A stretch of 64,000 nucleotides of DNA, taken from Acinetobacter portensis. Lineage in GTDB: Bacteria; Pseudomonadota; Gammaproteobacteria; Pseudomonadales; Moraxellaceae. This document shows positions 62,901-64,000 of this stretch, in pieces. Within the stretch, counting starts at the first letter, position 1. Each line of letters opens with the position of its first letter. The DNA is taken from the NCBI RefSeq assembly GCF_023158935.1, contig NZ_CP096120.1, positions 2,294,001 through 2,358,000 of the forward strand, in the 5' to 3' direction. Made by a program: the position numbers and the translations under genes. The notes below the pieces were generated by a model. It had not been told where the DNA came from. It worked only from the letters and a program-made list of their open reading frames with translations, and did not search any database.

Positions 62901-64000
62901 TTATTCTACACGTTCGCCATGTTGACTTAAGTCTAGACCCATACGTTCATCATCAGATTCAACACGAATACCAATAACAAGGTCAATCACTTTAAGAATA
63001 ATGAAAGTCATCACACCAGAATAAACGATTGTTGCTAATACGCCTTCTGTTTGCACCCATAATTGTGCAAGCATATTTTCTGGTACAGCATCGCCCATAA
63101 TGAATTCGCTTGCAAATACTGCTGTTAATAATGCACCAACAATACCACCAACACCATGCAAACCAAATGCATCTAATGAGTCATCTGCTTTAAGTACACG
63201 TTTCAATGCTGTAATACCCCAGAAGCATACTACACCACCAATAAGACCCATAATTAAACCACCGCTTACAGTTACAAAACCTGCCGCTGGAGTAATCACA
63301 ACCAAGCCTGCTACTGCACCTGAAGCACCACCAAGTACAGATGCTTTACCGCGTACAAGTTTTTCTACAAGTAACCATGAAAGTGCTGCCGATGCTGCTG
63401 CAACTTGAGTTACAACAAGTGCATAACCTGCTGAACCATTTGCACCTAATGCAGAACCACCATTGAAACCAAACCAACCTACCCAAATTAAGCTTGCACC
63501 AATAACAGTTAATGTAAGGTTATGCGGTGCCATAGATTCACGACCTAAGCCCATACGTTTGCCTAGCATGTAAGCCGCAACTAAACCTGCAACGCCTGAG
63601 TTAATGTGTACTACTGTACCACCAGCAAAATCTAGCGCGCCATCGCTACCTAACCAACCACCGCCCCATACCCAATGAGTAATTGGCGCATATACAACTA
63701 CAACCCAAATTGCGATAAATGCAATGAAAGCTCCAAATTTCATACGCTCTGCAATAGAACCACTAATAATGGCTACAGTAATAATGGCAAAGGTCATTTG
63801 GAAAATAACAAAGAGAATTTCAGGAATTGTGCCCGATAAGGCTTCTGTAGTAATACCAGATAACATAAATTTATCTAGGCTACCGATAAAAAGATTACCC
63901 TCACCAAATGCAAGTGTGTAACCAACAATAACCCACACAACACTCACTACAGCTGCGGCAACAAAGCTATGCGCCATAGTACTTAATACGTTCTTTTTAC
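62901..64000 (-). CDS. amtB: ammonium transporter AmtB (5' end outside window)
   Basis: Trimeric inner-membrane NH3/NH4+ channel. The frame is open to the right edge and encodes (R)KKNVLSTMAHSFVAAAVV, an internal segment, so the N-terminal signal and first helix lie outside. Visible core: GGTVVHINSGVAGLVAAYML with the twin-His region, and GWFGFNGGSALGANG. The C-terminal tail ends MGLDLSQHGERVE. glnK would be expected next to it, beyond the window. Confidence 0.96.
   Translation of the reverse strand, partial: KKNVLSTMAHSFVAAAVVSVVWVIVGYTLAFGEGNLFIGSLDKFMLSGITTEALSGTIPEILFVIFQMTFAIITVAIISGSIAERMKFGAFIAFIAIWVVVVYAPITHWVWGGGWLGSDGALDFAGGTVVHINSGVAGLVAAYMLGKRMGLGRESMAPHNLTLTVIGASLIWVGWFGFNGGSALGANGSAGYALVVTQVAAASAALSWLLVEKLVRGKASVLGGASGAVAGLVVITPAAGFVTVSGGLIMGLIGGVVCFWGITALKRVLKADDSLDAFGLHGVGGIVGALLTAVFASEFIMGDAVPENMLAQLWVQTEGVLATIVYSGVMTFIILKVIDLVIGIRVESDDERMGLDLSQHGERVE

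Overview
The window looks like an ordinary chromosomal segment of a low-GC gammaproteobacterium of the Moraxellaceae, most likely an Acinetobacter species. This rests on protein sequence (1362-residue RpoB, H-NS, PilS/PilR, TPP-regulated ThiC) and on gene order: tRNA-Thr/Tyr/Gly/Thr-tuf-tRNA-Trp-secE-nusG-rplKAJL-rpoBC, the divergent argH / algZ-algR-hemCDXY block shared with Pseudomonas, dksA-gluQ, xerD-dsbC-hom-thrC, and nrdR-ribD-(DNA methylase)-ribE. The species cannot be fixed without a database. There is no prophage, CRISPR array, integron or resistance island. The only mobile DNA is two insertion sequences.

Layout. 1-12.6 kb, all minus strand: transcription and translation machinery. 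A promoter near 12.6 kb precedes four tRNAs, tuf, tRNA-Trp, secE, nusG, the L11/L1 and L10/L7-L12 genes, rpoB and the first 870 codons of rpoC. RNA hairpins sit in the leaders between these genes, including an intrinsic terminator-like attenuator ahead of rpoB. 12.6-16.8 kb: trpE, gph, a tail-anchored FHA protein, H-NS and a hotdog thioesterase. 16.8-20.5 kb: heme genes hemC-hemD-hemX-hemY. 20.6-24.3 kb: LytTR two-component pair (AlgZ/AlgR type), divergent argH, yggX. 24.3-24.7 kb: a gene-free stretch holding a candidate small RNA. 24.7-29.5 kb: phoU, a TolC-family outer-membrane protein, and a lipoprotein gene split by an IS3-family element. 29.6-35 kb, plus strand: TPP riboswitch-thiC, nudF-cpdA, dksA-gluQ. 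35-38.6 kb: an IS982-family element at the very end of ftsW, then murD. 38.7-41.2 kb: feoA-feoB plus a Cys-rich membrane peptide under likely Fur control. 41.3-45.8 kb: xerD, dsbC, hom, thrC. 45.9-50.8 kb: pbpG, gacA-like regulator, pilS-pilR. 50.8-55.8 kb: ctpA, gpmI, lptG, lptF. 56-58.5 kb: pepA-holC and a coiled-coil protein. 58.5-64 kb: DedA protein, ribE, an adenine DNA methylase, ribD, nrdR and the 3' part of amtB.

The most interesting signals are noncoding or structural: a compact two-hairpin candidate sRNA with CU-rich loops (24.59-24.67 kb), a recurring class of very short-loop hairpins at gene borders (one forms the 5' end of the gluQ reading frame), a perfect 14-bp hairpin after rplA, an exactly reconstructable IS3 disruption of a lipoprotein gene, an IS982 insertion abutting the ftsW stop codon, and a DNA adenine methylase translationally coupled inside the riboflavin operon. 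I found no clearly new multi-gene system.
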